Assembly: GCA_021413845.1 (NCBI GenBank)
Contig: JAIOPP010000075.1
Location: forward strand, 62,001 to 126,000
DNA length: 64,000 nucleotides
Reading direction: 5' to 3'
From: Planctomycetia bacterium
Lineage (GTDB): Bacteria; Planctomycetota; Planctomycetia; Pirellulales; PNKZ01
Shown: positions 37,554-47,280 of the stretch, piece after piece
Layout of the letters: every line of letters begins with the position of its first letter
Numbering within the stretch: the stretch's first letter is position 1
Made by a program: the position numbers and the translations under genes
Notes under the pieces: model-generated
Told to the model about the DNA's origin: nothing
Seen by the model: the letters and a program-made list of their open reading frames with translations, nothing else
The model's database searches: none

Positions 37554-39014
37554 ATGTCGTTCGACAATAAGAAGCCGTCGCGTAATCCCCGCTCGTTGCA
37601 GCGAGGACCCTATAAGAAGCCGCAGCGCCGCAAGCGTTCGAGCGGCGCTCGCTCGGAGGGGGACGTTGCCGACGGCATCCGCTTGCAAAAGGTCATGGCG
37701 GCAGCGGGAATCGGCAGCCGGCGGCACTGCGAAGAACTCATCGAGGCAGGCCGGGTGCAGATCGACGGCAGTACGGCGAAAATCGGGGCTAAGATCGACC
37801 CGGCGAAGAACGTCGTGCGGGTCGACGGCGAGATCGTCAAAGCGAGCGCCGAGCCGGTTTACTATTTGGTGAACAAGCCGGAAGGGGTCGTGAGCACGAA
37901 CAACGATCCGTCGGGCCGGCCGCGCGTGATCGACCTGGTGCCGATCACCGATCGCGAGCACTTGTTCACGGTCGGTCGCCTCGATCTTTCGAGCGAAGGC
38001 TTGATCCTCGTCACCAACGACGGCGAACTTGCCAACCAACTCACGCACCCACGCTACGGTGTCGATAAGACCTACCTCGCGCTCGTCGCGGGCCAACCGG
38101 ACCAGTCCGTGTATCAGAAGCTTCGCCAAGGGGTGCATCTCGCCGAAGGGACGGCGCGTTGCGTGAGCGTTTACGTGAAGCGCGCTTTGCCGCAGAGCAC
38201 GCTGCTGGAGATCGTGCTCAACGAAGGAAAGAATCGCGAGATTCGCCGCATCCTCGCCAAGGTCGGGCACAAAGTTCTCAAGCTCAAACGTTCGGCGATC
38301 GGCGACGTTACGTTGCATGGTCTCAAGCCGGGCGAATATCGCAAGCCGACGCGCGAAGAACTCAAATCGCTGCGCGAAGCGATGCACAACAAGAAAGTGC
38401 CTCGCCCGATCAAGCCGGCTGCCGAGCAGAACGAAGATGACGAAGATAAGTTGACGGCCGGCCCGATCGTGGTTTCCCCGGCTAAGCCGAACGGGCGATC
38501 TTCTCCGCGGCCCGATGCCGATGAAGACGCCCAGCCGAAGCGCCCGTACTCGCCCCGGCCCGAGGCCGTTCGCGTGACGGGGATTCGCCCCGACAAGCGT
38601 GCGGTGGAGGGGGCAGGGGGTAAGAAAACTTCGGGTGCTGCTGGAAAACAGAACGACGGACAACGGAGTAAGCCGGCATCGAAGGGGAAATTCGAAAAGC
38701 GTCCGTTCAGCGCTCCGCCGACGACGAGCCGACGCGAAGACGGCGGCGGGGCAGGGCGGCGCGATCGTGGGAATCGCGCGGCGGCGTCCGGTGCGCCTGC
38801 GAAAAAACCGTTCGGCAAGAAGTTTGCCGCAGGACGCCCTGCCAAGACCCGACCGGAAGGGAATCGCGACAGCGGATATTCGACGGAAGCGACGCCGCGG
38901 CCGACGAGCGACGCCGGCTTCCCCGGCAAGAAACGCTCGAAGCCGGCCTTCGACGATCACAAGAAGAAAAAAGGACCACCGCCAAAAGGCTTCGGGACGA
39001 TCATCGGCGATTAG
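37554..39014 (+). CDS. rluB: Pseudouridine synthase, RsuA/RluB family, with long basic tail
   Basis: The protein modifies a uridine in rRNA. Residues 40-100 are an S4 RNA-binding domain (RLQKVMAAAGIGSRRHCEELI), and the catalytic domain has the active-site Asp in VGRLDLSSEGLIL and the NEGKNREIRRI motif. The last 210 residues (of 486) are Lys/Arg/Pro-rich and low in complexity, probably disordered and RNA-binding. This tail is much longer than in E. coli RluB. The ATG at 37554 is used; the earlier frame from 37464 lacks family sequence. Confidence 0.9.
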   Translation: MSFDNKKPSRNPRSLQRGPYKKPQRRKRSSGARSEGDVADGIRLQKVMAAAGIGSRRHCEELIEAGRVQIDGSTAKIGAKIDPAKNVVRVDGEIVKASAEPVYYLVNKPEGVVSTNNDPSGRPRVIDLVPITDREHLFTVGRLDLSSEGLILVTNDGELANQLTHPRYGVDKTYLALVAGQPDQSVYQKLRQGVHLAEGTARCVSVYVKRALPQSTLLEIVLNEGKNREIRRILAKVGHKVLKLKRSAIGDVTLHGLKPGEYRKPTREELKSLREAMHNKKVPRPIKPAAEQNEDDEDKLTAGPIVVSPAKPNGRSSPRPDADEDAQPKRPYSPRPEAVRVTGIRPDKRAVEGAGGKKTSGAAGKQNDGQRSKPASKGKFEKRPFSAPPTTSRREDGGGAGRRDRGNRAAASGAPAKKPFGKKFAAGRPAKTRPEGNRDSGYSTEATPRPTSDAGFPGKKRSKPAFDDHKKKKGPPPKGFGTIIGD

Positions 39015-39081
39015 AAATCGGTGACCGATTCCGTTCAGCTGGCCGGTGCATCGGGAACGACTAAGCAGGAGCAAACGAGCC

Positions 39082-39957
39082 TTGGGTACGCACGACGCTT
39101 ATTTCTCAGATCGAGCCTGTCACCAAACCGTAGTCGTCGTCGAGAACGTCCGCCTCGCGCGCGACACTTACCGAGTTCGGTTTCATGGTTCGGAGTTGGC
39201 ACGGCGCGTCGTGCCGGGACAATTCCTCATGCTCCGTTTGCACGGGCTCAATGATCCTCTGCTCGCGCGGCCGCTAGCGCTGTACGACACGGTCGTCGAC
39301 GATCGGGGCGAGCCGATCGGGGTGGATGTCGTCTACTTGGTCGTCGGTAAGATGACGTCGCGCCTCGCACAACTCGGCCCCGGCGCAAAGCTCGACGTCT
39401 GGGGGCCCCTCGGCAATGGGTTCGACCCGGTGCCGACCGATCATTTAATTATGGTCGCCGGCGGGATCGGGCAAACGCCTTTCATGGCACTGGCTCGTGA
39501 GCAGACCGGCTTACGAGCCTACGGCGAGCCGCGCCGCACGGCAGGATCCGCCTCGCGAACGACGCTCTGCTATGGAGCGCGCAGCAAAGAGTATTTGGCC
39601 GGAGTCGACGATTTCCGTGCGCTCGGGATCGATGTTCGCATCAGCACCGACGACGGCTCTGCGGGGCATCGCGGTTTCGTAACGGAGTTGCTTCGTCAAG
39701 CGCTCGATGAGACGGCCGCCGCTTCGCAAACGGCGCACGTCGTTTGTTGCGGGCCGGAAAAGATGATGGAAGCGGTCGCGAAACTGACCGGCGAACGCAG
39801 CGTCGCCTGTCGCCTCTCGCTGGAAACGCCGATGGCTTGCGGCATCGGCATCTGCTTCAGTTGCGTCACGAAAGTAAAAGACGACGACGGCAGTTGGGAC
39901 TACCGGCGAACGTGCGTCGAAGGGCCGGTGTTCGATGCGCAGAAGATCTTGTTCTGA
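39082..39957 (+). CDS. pyrK: PyrK-like electron transfer subunit (FAD/NAD and 2Fe-2S)
   Basis: The 291-residue protein matches the electron-transfer subunit of dihydroorotate dehydrogenase B: ARPLALYD as the FAD site, VAGGIGQTPFMALA for NAD binding, and a C-terminal 2Fe-2S cluster with Cys in MACGIGICFSC and RRTCVEGP. No pyrD gene is adjacent; pyrB-pyrC are 22 kb away. The family also includes other NAD-linked ferredoxin reductases, so pyrK is likely but not certain. A TTG at 39082 gives the GTHDAYFSD start after AGGAG; GTG 39046 is an alternative. Confidence 0.8.
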   Translation: MGTHDAYFSDRACHQTVVVVENVRLARDTYRVRFHGSELARRVVPGQFLMLRLHGLNDPLLARPLALYDTVVDDRGEPIGVDVVYLVVGKMTSRLAQLGPGAKLDVWGPLGNGFDPVPTDHLIMVAGGIGQTPFMALAREQTGLRAYGEPRRTAGSASRTTLCYGARSKEYLAGVDDFRALGIDVRISTDDGSAGHRGFVTELLRQALDETAAASQTAHVVCCGPEKMMEAVAKLTGERSVACRLSLETPMACGIGICFSCVTKVKDDDGSWDYRRTCVEGPVFDAQKILF

Positions 39958-39986
39958 GATCTTATTCCGACCAGCCGCAAAAGTAG

Positions 39987-40041
39987 AAATGCAAAAGGCA
40001 AAAGCAGGAGAGCGATGCTCCCGCTTTTGCCTTCTGCATTT
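39987..40041. terminator. Long imperfect hairpin between convergent genes
   Basis: Left arm from 39987 (AAATGCAAAAGGCAAAAGC) pairs with the arm ending at 40041, giving about 22 base pairs with a few mismatches and a short loop near 40014. It lies between the pyrK-like gene and rpsT, both ending here, so it may stop transcription in both directions, although no U-run follows. Confidence 0.6.
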
Positions 40042-40072
40042 GGCTGTAAGCTTCCCGCCTTCTCGGCGGCTT

Positions 40073-40348
40073 CTACTTCTTGGCTTGCTTGGCGGTCTTC
40101 AAGGCCTTCGAGAGGCGGCTCTTGACCCGCGCGGCTTTGTTCTTGTGGATCACGCCACGGCTCGCGGCCCGATCGAGCTTCGCTTGAGCGACGACGATTT
40201 CGGTCTTCGCGGCATCGACGTTTCCGGCGGCCGTCGAGGCCCGAACCGACTTCACCTTCGTCCGCAACTCGGCCTTCACGGCACGATTACGAATCTTCGC
40301 GGCGGTACTTTGCTTCAAACGCTTCTTAGCACTTTGGGTATGTGGCAT
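40073..40348 (-). CDS. rpsT: 30S ribosomal protein S20
   Basis: S20 binds the 5' domain of 16S rRNA and aids 30S assembly. The 91-residue, very basic protein has the standard N-terminus PHTQSAKKRLKQS and the helical bundle with NRAVKAELRTKVK and HKNKAARVKSRLSKA. Start ATG 40348. It is monocistronic, and the imperfect hairpin at 39987-40041 lies just after its stop. Confidence 0.95.
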   Translation of the reverse strand: MPHTQSAKKRLKQSTAAKIRNRAVKAELRTKVKSVRASTAAGNVDAAKTEIVVAQAKLDRAASRGVIHKNKAARVKSRLSKALKTAKQAKK

Positions 40349-40504
40349 GGTCTTTGGCCGGAACTCTCAATAAAAAACAGGGCGAATATAAAACCGCAAC
40401 GCTCGGGACGTTGGACGGGAAACGATGACGAAAAAATACGACCGGGGCAAGTTACGGCTTAGAGGGCCGTCTGCGACCGAGGGCCGTCGGTATGCCGGGA
40501 TGCG

Positions 40505-41929
40505 TCATTCCGCATCCGGATCGTTGCCATTCTCACGAATTCGTCCGATCTTGTCCAGTCGTTCCGCGACGTCCTTATAGCCGAAATCCGAGCTTGCCAG
40601 GAGGTTGTAATGCTTCTCCGCGGCTTCCCATTCCTTGAGATGTTCGGCAATTCGGCCTGCTTTGTAGATGGCTCCCTTGTAGGCGTCCGGATCGCGCTCG
40701 GAAATTTCACCGATCGCGTGTTCGTAGTGCTGCATCGCGAGGCGGTATTGCTTCAAGGCATAAAAGCAATCGCCGAGGGCTAAATAGACCGGGCCCTTAC
40801 GCTTAGAATCGCTCTTAGCTTCTTGAAAGAGCTTGATTGCGTCGGTGTACTTGTTGGCCCGCTGCAAACGAACCGCTAGCTCGTATTTGAAGCCGAGGTT
40901 GGTCGGATACCGGTCGCACCGCTTCCCGTAGACTTCCGTTTCCTTGTTGTTCAATTCGACGCGCATTCGGTTGTAAAGATCGATCGCTTCGGGCGTCCGT
41001 TCGGTCTTGGCCTTTTGCTCGGCGATCATCATGTGCTTGCGAGCCTGTCGAAGTTCCGCATCTTCGTACCGCTCTTGAATCATCGGGTTGCCGCCGCCGG
41101 AAGCCTCGAGGGCTTTCTTCATGATCGCGGCGGCTTTGTCGAACAACTCATCCTTCATATAAAGGTCGTTGAGCTCGATGTAGTTGTTCATCTCGCTCGG
41201 CTCTTTCGCGATCGCACGGATCAGCTTTTCCATCGGCGAGAGGGCGGCCTCTTCGTTTTCGGCCGCGGTGGCGCCGAATTTGTTTTTGCGTACGTCGCGC
41301 GCGCTCTCCGCTCCTTCATAGCCGCCCCGATCGATGGTCTTCTTCACCGCCAGGTTGCTCATCGCGCGGAGCGCTTCTTCGTCTTTAGGAATCGCTTTAA
41401 TGACGCGGTTGAAGCAATAAATCGCGTCTTGATATTGGCCGACGCGGTCGTAGGCGCGCCCCAATAGTCGATTCGCTTCCGGATCTTCCACGTCGGCGTC
41501 GAGCGACTGCCGCAGATACTCGATCTGCGCCTCATCGAATTCTTGCGCTTCGCAGGCCCTGGCGATGTCGCCTAAAATCCCGGCGTCCCAAGGGTTGTCC
41601 TTCAGCGCTTCCAGGCCGGTCTTGAGGGCTTCGTCCCACTTCTTCTGTCGCATGGAATTCTTCAGCGACATCTTCGCTCCGGCGAGCTTTAAGCCGGCGA
41701 GCTTGGCCCCCTTCTTGTTGTTGTTGTACTTCTTGCTCAAGTTCGACAACATCGCCTTCACGTAGATCGGATTGCTCGGATCTCCGATCACGGCCTGAAT
41801 GTACATGTCGGCGGCATAATCGAAGTTGCCGGTCGCCGAAGTTTTGGTGCCGTGTTCGAAGAACTTTTGAAGGCGCGCACGCACGGCGGGTGCCAGAGGC
41901 TGACGTCCCGGTTTCTCGTCTGTAGACAT
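40505..41929 (-). CDS. TPR-repeat protein
   Basis: The 474-residue cytosolic protein contains several tetratricopeptide-type helical repeats: YAADMYIQAVIGDPSNPIY, AIYCFNRVIKAIPKDEEALR, AIKLFQEAKSDSKRKG and AMQHYEHAIGEISERDP. No membrane helix, signal or enzyme domain is present, so it probably is a scaffold. It lies just upstream of rpsT on the same strand, with about 160 bases between. The partner is unknown. Confidence 0.78.
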   Translation of the reverse strand: MSTDEKPGRQPLAPAVRARLQKFFEHGTKTSATGNFDYAADMYIQAVIGDPSNPIYVKAMLSNLSKKYNNNKKGAKLAGLKLAGAKMSLKNSMRQKKWDEALKTGLEALKDNPWDAGILGDIARACEAQEFDEAQIEYLRQSLDADVEDPEANRLLGRAYDRVGQYQDAIYCFNRVIKAIPKDEEALRAMSNLAVKKTIDRGGYEGAESARDVRKNKFGATAAENEEAALSPMEKLIRAIAKEPSEMNNYIELNDLYMKDELFDKAAAIMKKALEASGGGNPMIQERYEDAELRQARKHMMIAEQKAKTERTPEAIDLYNRMRVELNNKETEVYGKRCDRYPTNLGFKYELAVRLQRANKYTDAIKLFQEAKSDSKRKGPVYLALGDCFYALKQYRLAMQHYEHAIGEISERDPDAYKGAIYKAGRIAEHLKEWEAAEKHYNLLASSDFGYKDVAERLDKIGRIRENGNDPDAE

Positions 41930-42126
41930 CTGGCAAACCGCAAGGGATGGGGTACGGCGACACGCAACGGCAAGTTATGATAAATGTCGAGCTCGTCGAA
42001 CGGGCCGCGATTTTATTGCGCACCATCGTCCGATTTCGACACCATCAGCATCTTACCTATTAGCATTATCTTAGCACCGCGCGGAGTCAACACAACGAAC
42101 CGGAAGCGCCGGCGTCGTTTATCGCC

Positions 42127-43710
42127 ATGAATCCGCCCGCCTCTCCATCCCCCGATCGAAATCCTCCGGCGAGCGATCGGGCGAGTGAAACCGAACTCTA
42201 TCCGCAGCCGCAGGTCTCGCTCGTCGGGGCCGGCCCGGGCGATCCGCGGCTCATTACCCTGCGAGGGGTCGAGCGTCTCCAGGCGGCCGACGTCGTGCTG
42301 TACGACTATCTCGTCAACGCCGAACTGCTCGAACATTGCCGCTGCGATGCCGAATTGATTTGCTTGGGAAAACATGGTCGCGATCGAATTCTTTCCCAGG
42401 CCGAGATCAATGCCCGAATGACCGCGGCGGGGCTCGCGGGCAAGCGTGTCGTACGGCTCAAAGGGGGCGATCCGGCCGTGTTTGCGCGCTTCGGCGAAGA
42501 GCGGGACGCGCTCGAAGCTGCCGGCCTGACTTATGAAGTGGTTCCCGGCATCACGACCGCGCTCGCCGCCGGCAGCCACGCCGGAATCGCACTGACCGAT
42601 CGCCACTGTGCTTCGGCCGTGGCCTTAGTCACCGGGCATGAACAGGACGAGCAACAAGCCACGAAGCTCGACTACGGCGCGCTCGCGCAGTTTCCCGGCA
42701 CGCTTGTTTTCTACATGGGCGTGACCAACGCAGCGGAGTGGACCGGCGCACTCATCGCCGCCGGCAAGCCCGCCTCGACTCCGGTTGCCGTCGTACGACG
42801 CTGCTCCTGGCCCGATCAGACGACGCTGATTACGACACTCGGCGAAGTCGCGGCGACGATGCGCGATGCGAAGCTCCGCCCGCCGGTATTGACGATCGTC
42901 GGCGAGACGGTCGACAGTCGTTCGACCCACTCTTGGTTTACCGAACGACCGTTGTTCGGGCAGAAGATTCTCGTCACCCGACCGACCGAGCAAGCGACCG
43001 CGGTGCGCAATCGACTCCGCGAACTCGGGGCCGAAGTGTTGATTCAACCGGCGATCGAGATCGGTGAGCCCGAGAGTTGGGAGTTGGTCGACGAAGCGCT
43101 GCGCAATTTGAAACGTTTCGATTGGATGGTGTTTTCCAGCGTGAATGGCGTGCGAGCCGTGATGGGTCGTCTGCGGCATCTCGGACTCGACGCGCGCAGC
43201 CTGGCTCCCGTACGGCTTGCAGCGATCGGTCCCGGCACGGCCGATTGTTTGAATGAGTATCAACTGCGGGCCGATCTCGTACCGCAGGAGTTTCGCGCGG
43301 AGGCGCTGGCCGCGGAGTTGGCGGCGGAAATCGTGCGGGGGAGGAGCCGCTTTCTGTTGATTCGCGCGAGCCGCGGCCGAGAGATCTTGGCCGATACGCT
43401 GCGCGCGGCCGGGGGCGAGGTCGAGCAAGTCGTGGCGTATCGTAGCACGGACGTCGCCGCGCCTCAGGCGGAGATTGCCGCGGCGCTCGCGGCCGGAAAG
43501 ATCGATTGGGTCTCGGTCACTAGTTCGGCGATTGCCCGTTCTCTGGCAGTGCTCTTCGGAGATGGTCTGCGTAAGACGAAGCTCGCGAGCATCAGCCCGA
43601 TCACAAGCGCCGTGCTGCGCGAACTCGGCTATGAGCCGGCAGCCGAAGCGACGACCTACACGCTCGATGGGGTCGTCGCGGCAATCCTAAAAGCCAAGGA
43701 GACGAGCTAA
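42127..43710 (+). CDS. cobA-hemD: Fused uroporphyrinogen-III C-methyltransferase and uroporphyrinogen-III synthase
   Basis: One chain of 527 residues joins two tetrapyrrole enzymes. Residues 30-275 are a SAM-dependent SUMT (VGAGPGDPRLIT, VRLKGGDPAVF, VPGITTALAAGSHAGI), methylating uroporphyrinogen III towards siroheme or cobalamin. Residues 280-525 are HemD-like (KILVTRPTEQATAV, VFSSVNGVRAV, VTSSAIARSLA), which closes the ring of hydroxymethylbilane. The fusion makes and then methylates the same product, as seen in several bacteria. No cysG/hemC neighbour is seen. Overlaps the next convergent gene by four bases. Confidence 0.93.
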   Translation: MNPPASPSPDRNPPASDRASETELYPQPQVSLVGAGPGDPRLITLRGVERLQAADVVLYDYLVNAELLEHCRCDAELICLGKHGRDRILSQAEINARMTAAGLAGKRVVRLKGGDPAVFARFGEERDALEAAGLTYEVVPGITTALAAGSHAGIALTDRHCASAVALVTGHEQDEQQATKLDYGALAQFPGTLVFYMGVTNAAEWTGALIAAGKPASTPVAVVRRCSWPDQTTLITTLGEVAATMRDAKLRPPVLTIVGETVDSRSTHSWFTERPLFGQKILVTRPTEQATAVRNRLRELGAEVLIQPAIEIGEPESWELVDEALRNLKRFDWMVFSSVNGVRAVMGRLRHLGLDARSLAPVRLAAIGPGTADCLNEYQLRADLVPQEFRAEALAAELAAEIVRGRSRFLLIRASRGREILADTLRAAGGEVEQVVAYRSTDVAAPQAEIAAALAAGKIDWVSVTSSAIARSLAVLFGDGLRKTKLASISPITSAVLRELGYEPAAEATTYTLDGVVAAILKAKETS

Positions 43711-43889
43711 GGCAGCTCGCGCAATGTCGTCACGCTCACGTAGCCCAAGAGCAACGAGGCGACCATGAAGCCGTAGTCCATCGTCGGGCTTGCGCTTTGA
43801 AACGGCCAGCCGGCGAAAGCATCGGCGGCGAAAATCACGAGCATCGCCAAAGCAACGACCAGACCGATAATCGTGAGAACTTTTAGCAT
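43707..43889 (-). CDS. Very small membrane protein
   Basis: This 60-residue protein, read from ATG 43889, has two membrane helices (LTIIGLVVALAMLVIFAADA and FMVASLLLGYVSVTTL) and no other feature. It overlaps the end of the CobA-HemD gene tail-to-tail by four bases. The open frame extends to 43985 but the preceding residues have little hydrophobic or family character. On the minus strand TATACT at 43962-43967 could be a -10 element for it. No function known. Confidence 0.55.
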   Translation of the reverse strand: MLKVLTIIGLVVALAMLVIFAADAFAGWPFQSASPTMDYGFMVASLLLGYVSVTTLRELP

Positions 43890-44166
43890 GGGCTGATGTC
43901 GGACTCGAAAGGTGGTAACGCGGGCCGAGGTCTCTACCTCGAAGAGGAGGGCGAGAAGCACAGTATAATTGCCGGCTTGCATCAAGCCCAGAGACCGTAG
44001 CTTGCCTTCTAAACTACGTGAATACCCTGATTGCCTTTGTATTTAAGGCATTTCCCGGTTTCAGTAGGCCGCAAGGTTGAACTTGGGCCATAATTTTGAT
44101 AACCCTGTCGCCCCGCTTGTGTCATGGATGTCATAGGCAGACGCAGTCGTCTGAAAAGGTACTCGT

Positions 44167-45402
44167 ATGATGATGACGGATCAAACCGTGGCCCGACCGA
44201 TCGTGAAGCCGATCCCGAACCCTTGGGAAGCGTTTCGCCGGCAGATGCGCGTCGGCAAACGTTGGGCCTATTTCGATCATGCGGCCGTCGCCCCGCTTTC
44301 AGGGCCGGCGCTCGATGCGCTGGAAGCCTGGGCGCGCGACGCCGCCGAAAACGGCGACGTTCATTGGCCCCTCTGGGCGAAGCGGTTGGAAAACGTACGC
44401 CGTCAGTCGGCGAAGTTGCTCCATGCCGACGTCGACGAAGTTGCGCTCATTCGTAATACGACCGAAGGGGTGAACCTCGTTGCCGAAGGTTTTCCATGGA
44501 AAGCCGGAGACAACATCGTTACGCTCGGCGACGAGTTTCCTACGAACCGAATTCCGTGGCAAAACCTCGCAGCGCGCGGCGTTGAGACGCGGCTCGTATC
44601 GCCCGCCGGCCCGAGCGAGGAGATCGACGCCGATCTCGATCGCCTGCTCGCGGCCTGCGATAGCCGGACGCGGATCGTCTCGGTCAGTTGGGTCGGCTAT
44701 GCGAGCGGTCGGCGATTCGACGTCGGCAAGCTTGCCGAAGCGGTTCACTCACGCGGCGCATTATTGTTTCTCGACGCGATCCAAGGGCTCGGCGTTTTCC
44801 CGCTTGATGTCCATGCCACCGAGGTCGACTTCCTTGCCGCCGACGGGCACAAATGGTTGCTGGGTCCGGAAGGAGCGGGACTGTTTTACGTGCGCCGCGA
44901 CTTGCTGAATGTATTGCGCCCGATCGGCATCGGTTGGAACAGCATCGTCGACGGGCACGACTTCGCGCACGTGGAATGGCAACTCAAGCCGACCGCGGCG
45001 CGCTACGAAGGGGGGACGATGAACACCGGGGGCTTCATCGCGCTGGGGGCGAGCTTAGCCTTGCTCGCAGCGTACGACACGCCGACCGGTTCAATACCCG
45101 CTTCGACGGCCGGCGGCGCAATAAACGCGATCGGCCGTCGCGTGCTCGAGCTCACGGAGTCGGCATGCCGTCGGCTGCGCGAGGTGCGTGCCGTCGTGCT
45201 GAGCGATCGGCGTCCGTCGGCCGCTTCGGGAATCGTCTCGTTCGAGCTGCCGGGCAAGAATCCGATCGGCGTCCGACGTCATTTGCTCGATCATGGGGTC
45301 GTCGTGAGCTGCCGCGCGGGAAAGCTGCGGATCAGCCCGCATGCGTACAACAACGACGAAGATCTCGAGCGCTTGATCGCGGCCCTTCGTTCGGCCGAGT
45401 AG
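44167..45402 (+). CDS. PLP-dependent class V aminotransferase
   Basis: The 411-residue protein belongs to the class V fold (cysteine desulfurase/isopenicillin-epimerase-like). The PLP Lys lies in ADGHKWLLGPEG, and AYFDHAAVAPLS, IRNTTEGVNLVAEG and DAIQGLGVFPLD fit the fold. A cysteine corresponding to the cysteine desulfurase catalytic loop is not obvious, so it may not be IscS-type; the substrate is unclear. Two successive ATG codons lie at the start. It follows a gap of 277 bases that holds only A/T-rich stretches such as TTGAAC at about 44076. Confidence 0.82.
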   Translation: MMMTDQTVARPIVKPIPNPWEAFRRQMRVGKRWAYFDHAAVAPLSGPALDALEAWARDAAENGDVHWPLWAKRLENVRRQSAKLLHADVDEVALIRNTTEGVNLVAEGFPWKAGDNIVTLGDEFPTNRIPWQNLAARGVETRLVSPAGPSEEIDADLDRLLAACDSRTRIVSVSWVGYASGRRFDVGKLAEAVHSRGALLFLDAIQGLGVFPLDVHATEVDFLAADGHKWLLGPEGAGLFYVRRDLLNVLRPIGIGWNSIVDGHDFAHVEWQLKPTAARYEGGTMNTGGFIALGASLALLAAYDTPTGSIPASTAGGAINAIGRRVLELTESACRRLREVRAVVLSDRRPSAASGIVSFELPGKNPIGVRRHLLDHGVVVSCRAGKLRISPHAYNNDEDLERLIAALRSAE

Positions 45403-45544
45403 CCACGGCCGCCGAACGGGAAACGACGCGGTCTCGCGAATTCCACGGATGCAAACTGGAAACCGCGGCGTTTCTCTGTTAGCTTCCGATGCTTGAATAA
45501 GCTTCTTACGAAGCGGCATCCGGAACTTCAGGACGTTACAGGGC

Positions 45545-46090
45545 ATGAGCAAAGCGAAGCCTCGCACGGCGGTGTACACCGGATCGTTCGATCCGATCAC
45601 GCTCGGGCATTTGAACGTCATCGAGCGCGCCGCCGATCTCGTCGACAAGTTGTTCGTCGGCGTCGGCATCAATACCGGCAAGGCTCCGCTGTTCACGATC
45701 GATGAGCGCGTCGACTTGGTTAAGAAAGCGGTGAAGCATCTCGCCAACGTCGAAGTGCGGAAGTTCGACGGCTTAGCGGTGACGTTCGTACGCGACTGCG
45801 GAGCCCGCGTGATGGTGCGCGGAGTCCGGCCGTTGCAGGACGTCGAAGCCGAGTTCACGATGATGCTCGCCAATCGCCAACTCGACGCCGGAATCGAAAC
45901 CGTGCTGCTGATGGCCGACAAAGAGTTCGCGCACGTTTCGAGTTCGCTGATCAAGCAAATCGCGCCGCTCGCCGGTGACGCGGAACTGGCCCACTTCGTG
46001 CCGAACGTCGTCATCACCGAGCTGAGAAGCAAGATGAAGAAAAACTCGCCCGAAGGAAAACCGACGCCGGAAAAGAAAAAGAGCAAGTAG
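45545..46090 (+). CDS. coaD: Phosphopantetheine adenylyltransferase
   Basis: CoaD adenylates 4'-phosphopantetheine in coenzyme A synthesis. The 181-residue protein has TGSFDPITLGHLNVI for ATP binding and VSSSLIKQIA for the C-terminal ATP-binding ISSTxVK-like motif. The last 25 residues are Lys-rich, longer than the usual 160-residue enzyme. Start ATG 45545 (MSKAKPR) follows GACGTTACAGGGC. It is followed by threonine aldolase 64 bases later. Confidence 0.95.
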   Translation: MSKAKPRTAVYTGSFDPITLGHLNVIERAADLVDKLFVGVGINTGKAPLFTIDERVDLVKKAVKHLANVEVRKFDGLAVTFVRDCGARVMVRGVRPLQDVEAEFTMMLANRQLDAGIETVLLMADKEFAHVSSSLIKQIAPLAGDAELAHFVPNVVITELRSKMKKNSPEGKPTPEKKKSK

Positions 46091-46154
46091 CCGCTACGAT
46101 AGGTCAGCTGAAATTCGTTAATCCCTGAGACATTCGACTGTAAGGCTTCCCAAT

Positions 46155-47243
46155 ATGTCTGCTTCCGCGATCGACCTTCGTAGCGATACTGCGACGCGCC
46201 CTACTTCCGCCATGCGGGCCTTCATGGCCGCGGCCGAAGTGGGAGACGACGTCTCCGGAGAAGATCCGTCGATCAATCGACTCCAGGAACGAATCGCGGC
46301 GCTCTTAGGCAAGGAAGCGGCGCTGTTCGTGCCGTCGGGTACGATGTCGAACCAGATCGGCGTGCGGCTGCATTGCGTGCCCGGCGACGAAATCATTTTG
46401 GAAGAGACGGCGCATATTTACGCCTACGAGCAAGGGGGCGTTGCGCAACTCAGCGGCTGTGCGACACGCACCGTTCGGGGCGAGTACGGCATCTTCGGGC
46501 TCGATCAGATTCGCGACATGATCCGGCCCGACAATGCACACTATCCGCGCACGCGGCTGTTATGCATCGAGAACACGAGCAACCGCGGCGGCGGAACGGT
46601 GTGGCCGCTCGAGCGCGTCGAAGAACTTTGCGATTGGGCACACGGCCAAGGACTCGCTACGCATCTCGACGGCGCGCGGCTCTTCAATGCCGTCGTGGCG
46701 ACGGGAATCGCGGCCGATCGTTGGGCGGCACACTTCGACACCGTGAGCGTTTGTTTCAGCAAGGGACTCGGCGCGCCGGTCGGTTCGGCGATTTGCGGCC
46801 CGCGAAAGCTGATCGACAAAGCGCTGCGCGTGCGTAAAGTCTTCGGGGGCGGGATGCGCCAAGGGGGCATCATCGCCTCCGGCGCGCTCTACGCACTCGA
46901 CAACAACATCGATCGGCTGGCGGACGACCACGGCAACGCCCGGCGCTTCGCCGAACTGATTCGCAACGTCGAAGGGATCAAGCTCGACCCGCCGAAGATC
47001 GAAACGAACATCGTCTTCTTCCACGTCGACCCGCGACTAGGAACGGCGGCGGATTTCGCCGGGCGGCTCAAGCGGGCGGGGCTCTTAGTCGGCGCGCTCG
47101 CCAAGCAAACGATTCGCGCCGTGACGCATCTCGACGTCACCACGGCCGACATCGAACAAGCCGCCGCGATTCTCAAAACCACGGCAGCGGAAGTCTTAGA
47201 CGCGGCCCGCCCGATCGCCAAAGCCGGTGGTGCCTACGCCTAG
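46155..47243 (+). CDS. ltaE: Threonine aldolase-like PLP enzyme
   Basis: The 362-residue protein fits the low-specificity L-threonine aldolase family, which cleaves threonine or allothreonine to glycine and acetaldehyde. Motifs are [12 protein letters not shown] near the start, [25 protein letters not shown] and the PLP Lys in [12 protein letters not shown]. It probably follows coaD in the same transcript. Members also act on other beta-hydroxy amino acids, so substrate range is open. It converges with gdhA. Confidence 0.92.
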   Translation: MSASAIDLRSDTATRPTSAMRAFMAAAEVGDDVSGEDPSINRLQERIAALLGKEAALFVPSGTMSNQIGVRLHCVPGDEIILEETAHIYAYEQGGVAQLSGCATRTVRGEYGIFGLDQIRDMIRPDNAHYPRTRLLCIENTSNRGGGTVWPLERVEELCDWAHGQGLATHLDGARLFNAVVATGIAADRWAAHFDTVSVCFSKGLGAPVGSAICGPRKLIDKALRVRKVFGGGMRQGGIIASGALYALDNNIDRLADDHGNARRFAELIRNVEGIKLDPPKIETNIVFFHVDPRLGTAADFAGRLKRAGLLVGALAKQTIRAVTHLDVTTADIEQAAAILKTTAAEVLDAARPIAKAGGAYA

Positions 47244-47280
47244 CCGCGGCAACATTCGCCGTGCTTACGTTGAGTCGAAA

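Noticed and set aside
44076-44100. Promoter with TTGAAC and GATAAC before the class V aminotransferase gene
   Set aside because: Spacer is only about 15 bases and the -10 is poor.
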